A stretch of 6,719 bases of DNA from F23-D06 sp947167635 (GTDB taxonomy: Bacteria > Bacteroidota > Bacteroidia > Bacteroidales > WCHB1-69), in NCBI GenBank assembly GCA_947167635.1, contig CAMVIT010000091.1:1-6719 (forward strand), written 5' to 3'. Shown here in pieces: positions 5,119 through 6,719 of the stretch. The notes under the pieces were generated by a model, which saw only the letters and a program-made list of their open reading frames with translations, made no database searches and was not told where the DNA came from. Each line of letters starts with the position of its first letter. Within the stretch, counting starts at the first letter, position 1. Made by a program: the position numbers and the translations under genes.

Positions 5119-6719
5119 CATCTTCATTCCGCCGAAATACACTTCCTTCGGCATGTTGTGGCTGAAGCCCTCGTGCTCCGCCGTGAGCAGGTCGTTGTCG
5201 AACACCAAGAAGTCCGCGTCCTTGCCGACGGCGATGGAGCCTTTGTTGGCTTCGATGCCTAACTGCTTGGCGCCGTTGATGGTGTAGCCCAGAATCATTT
5301 CCTCAATGTTCATTCTCTCATTGGCGGGTTCAAGCGGTTTAAGCGTCCTTTGGCTTTCCATGATCTTTGTCTTCTCGTTGATCCAGCGAGTCATGCCGAT
5401 TTCCATGCCATAATACGGGTTCCAGGTCAGGAACTCGCCGAAGTCGACGTCGTCGCTTGACCAGGTCACCAGTGCGCCGCTGTCCCAGACGGTCTTGCTG
5501 CGGAACATTTTCTTGGCGCGGTTCTCGCCAATCAGGTTGGGCCAGAACTCTGAAGGTTCGCAGCCCAAGCCCATGTTTCCGTTGTGCCATGCGGGCGTGT
5601 AGTTGGCAATCACGCCAAGTTCCGCGAAACGTGAAAGGTCGGCATCGTCCTGAACCCAAAGATGGCAGCAGGTGACCTTCACACGGAAGCTGTCGCCCAG
5701 TTCCTTCTTGGCTAATTCAACGCCGTCAAGGACCACGCGCGACGAGCGTTCGCCGACACAATGCACGTGAAGGTCAAGTCCGGCCTTGTTGAGTTCCTTG
5801 AGGATTTCCGCGATTTCCTCGGCAGTGAAGGTTGTGGCTCCAACCGCTCCGGTGTCTTCGTATGGCGTCACCATTGCCGCAGTCTCAATCTTCAAGGTGC
5901 CATCCATCATAATCTTCAATGTATGCACCTTCAGGTGCTCGGTGGTAAACTCGCGGTTGAAACGCTTCGTTTCTTCCAGGGCTTCCTTCACCTTTTTCGG
6001 ATTCGTGAGGATATAGCATCCGTCAACGTAAACCGGCAGTTTGCCTTGTCTGTCCAAATCGCGCATATAGGCGTAGATCCGCTCGTGGATGTCGTTGTGC
6101 TCAGGGAATCCGGCATCAAAAACAGCGCTTATGCCGTATTCCTTGGAGAAATCGATCCAACGCGAGACCGCTGTCCCTATCTGTTCATTGGTCAGGCTCT
6201 TTCTCAATTGGTCGAAGAGGAAGGGCCAGCTTGCCGATTCAAAGGCGTTTCCGGTCACGTGGCCGTCCTTGCGCACGTAATAGGCAAGCCCGGGCACGGG
6301 GTCTGGCGTGTTGTCGTTGATGCCGTGTTGCGCGAGCATCTTGGAGTTCACCCAAACGCTATGCGCTTCGCCTTCCAGAATGACGAGTCCGCTATCGGGG
6401 CAGATGGCGTCGAGGTCCTCTTTCAAGAGTTCTTCTCCATTCAGGGCTGCGCGCTCCAACATGAATCTGTAAGGCTCCAGTCCGGGGGTTTTGGCGATAT
6501 GTTCCGACATAAAAGCCAAGGCTTCCTTTTTGCTGTTGCATGGGACGTACACGCCCAAATCAGCATACTCGAATGCGGTGCCTGTCGTGATATGCACATG
6601 GGTGTCGATGATGCCCGGCATGATGAATTTCCCGCCGAGGTCGGTGACTTCGCCCTCATACGCCGAAAGGCCAGCCTCGTCGCCCACGTAGACGAATTTG
6701 CCATCCTTCACGACAATGG
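5116..6719 (-). CDS. YtcJ-type amidohydrolase, 5' end beyond the window (partial)
   Basis: This is the C-terminal ~533 residues of a metal-dependent hydrolase of the same group as the gene at 1406-3031. Counting from the GTG at 6711 as residue 1, the likely metal and catalytic residues are His38 and His40 (GIIDTHVHI), Lys266 in KIMMDG, His315 and His317 (DLHVHCVGERSS), His350 (TCCHLWVQ) and Asp420 (TWSSDDVD). The C-terminal return to the beta-sandwich reads GSIAVGKDADFLVFDN. The GTG at 6711 is not a believable start: codons upstream (Ile, Val, then the GTG as Val) continue the conserved strand IVVKDGKFVYVG, which aligns with IAVADGKIIYVG at residues 24-35 of the paralogue. About 23 residues are therefore missing. 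The protein is probably cytoplasmic, but the missing N-terminus means a signal peptide cannot be excluded. It overlaps the MATE gene by one base. Cys348-Cys349 next to His350 is not shared with the paralogue. The substrate is unknown. Confidence 0.93.
   Translation of the reverse strand, partial: IVVKDGKFVYVGDEAGLSAYEGEVTDLGGKFIMPGIIDTHVHITTGTAFEYADLGVYVPCNSKKEALAFMSEHIAKTPGLEPYRFMLERAALNGEELLKEDLDAICPDSGLVILEGEAHSVWVNSKMLAQHGINDNTPDPVPGLAYYVRKDGHVTGNAFESASWPFLFDQLRKSLTNEQIGTAVSRWIDFSKEYGISAVFDAGFPEHNDIHERIYAYMRDLDRQGKLPVYVDGCYILTNPKKVKEALEETKRFNREFTTEHLKVHTLKIMMDGTLKIETAAMVTPYEDTGAVGATTFTAEEIAEILKELNKAGLDLHVHCVGERSSRVVLDGVELAKKELGDSFRVKVTCCHLWVQDDADLSRFAELGVIANYTPAWHNGNMGLGCEPSEFWPNLIGENRAKKMFRSKTVWDSGALVTWSSDDVDFGEFLTWNPYYGMEIGMTRWINEKTKIMESQRTLKPLEPANERMNIEEMILGYTINGAKQLGIEANKGSIAVGKDADFLVFDNDLLTAEHEGFSHNMPKEVYFGGMKM

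Noticed and set aside
1..6719. CRISPR array, tRNA, rRNA, insertion sequence, phage or defence genes
   Set aside because: There are no spaced direct repeats, no RNA-gene signatures, no transposase or integrase motifs and no terminal inverted repeats; all long stretches are accounted for by seven minus-strand genes, and no gene-free stretch exceeds 83 bases.

Overview
The window holds seven protein-coding genes, all read from the minus strand (right to left), with short gaps or overlaps between them. Two are cut by the window edges. I found no rRNA, tRNA, CRISPR array, insertion sequence or integrase. Base composition is about half G+C. Most start codons follow A-rich leaders rather than Shine-Dalgarno sequences, and the MATE and amidohydrolase sequences look like those of gut Bacteroidales (Prevotella/Bacteroides type). 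I therefore infer a member of the Bacteroidota; the exact genus is not supported.

In the direction of transcription the order is: (1) a YtcJ-type metal-dependent amidohydrolase whose first ~20-25 codons lie beyond the right edge (5116-6719); (2) a MATE-family multidrug/Na+ or H+ antiporter overlapping it by one base (3746-5116); (3) a 215-residue protein of unknown function with two membrane helices (3059-3706); (4) a second, complete YtcJ-type amidohydrolase (1406-3031); (5) a GNAT-family N-acetyltransferase with an unusually strong Shine-Dalgarno site (812-1363); (6) after an 83-base gap holding a perfect 12-bp hairpin, a 185-residue polytopic membrane protein (171-728); (7) five bases further on, the start of an exported or membrane-anchored protein that leaves the left edge (1-165).

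Genes 1 to 5 look like one transcription unit, because gaps are -1, 39, 27 and 42 bases and no Bacteroidota-type promoter (TTTG / TAnnTTTG) was seen between them. Two cytoplasmic amide/ester-type hydrolases, an efflux pump and an acetyltransferase would be consistent with processing and export of small amide or amine compounds, but no substrate can be read from the sequence. Genes 6 and 7 may be a separate unit. The content is mostly ordinary housekeeping/accessory metabolism. The least explained parts are the 215-residue and 185-residue membrane proteins and the hairpin; nothing here proves a new system.
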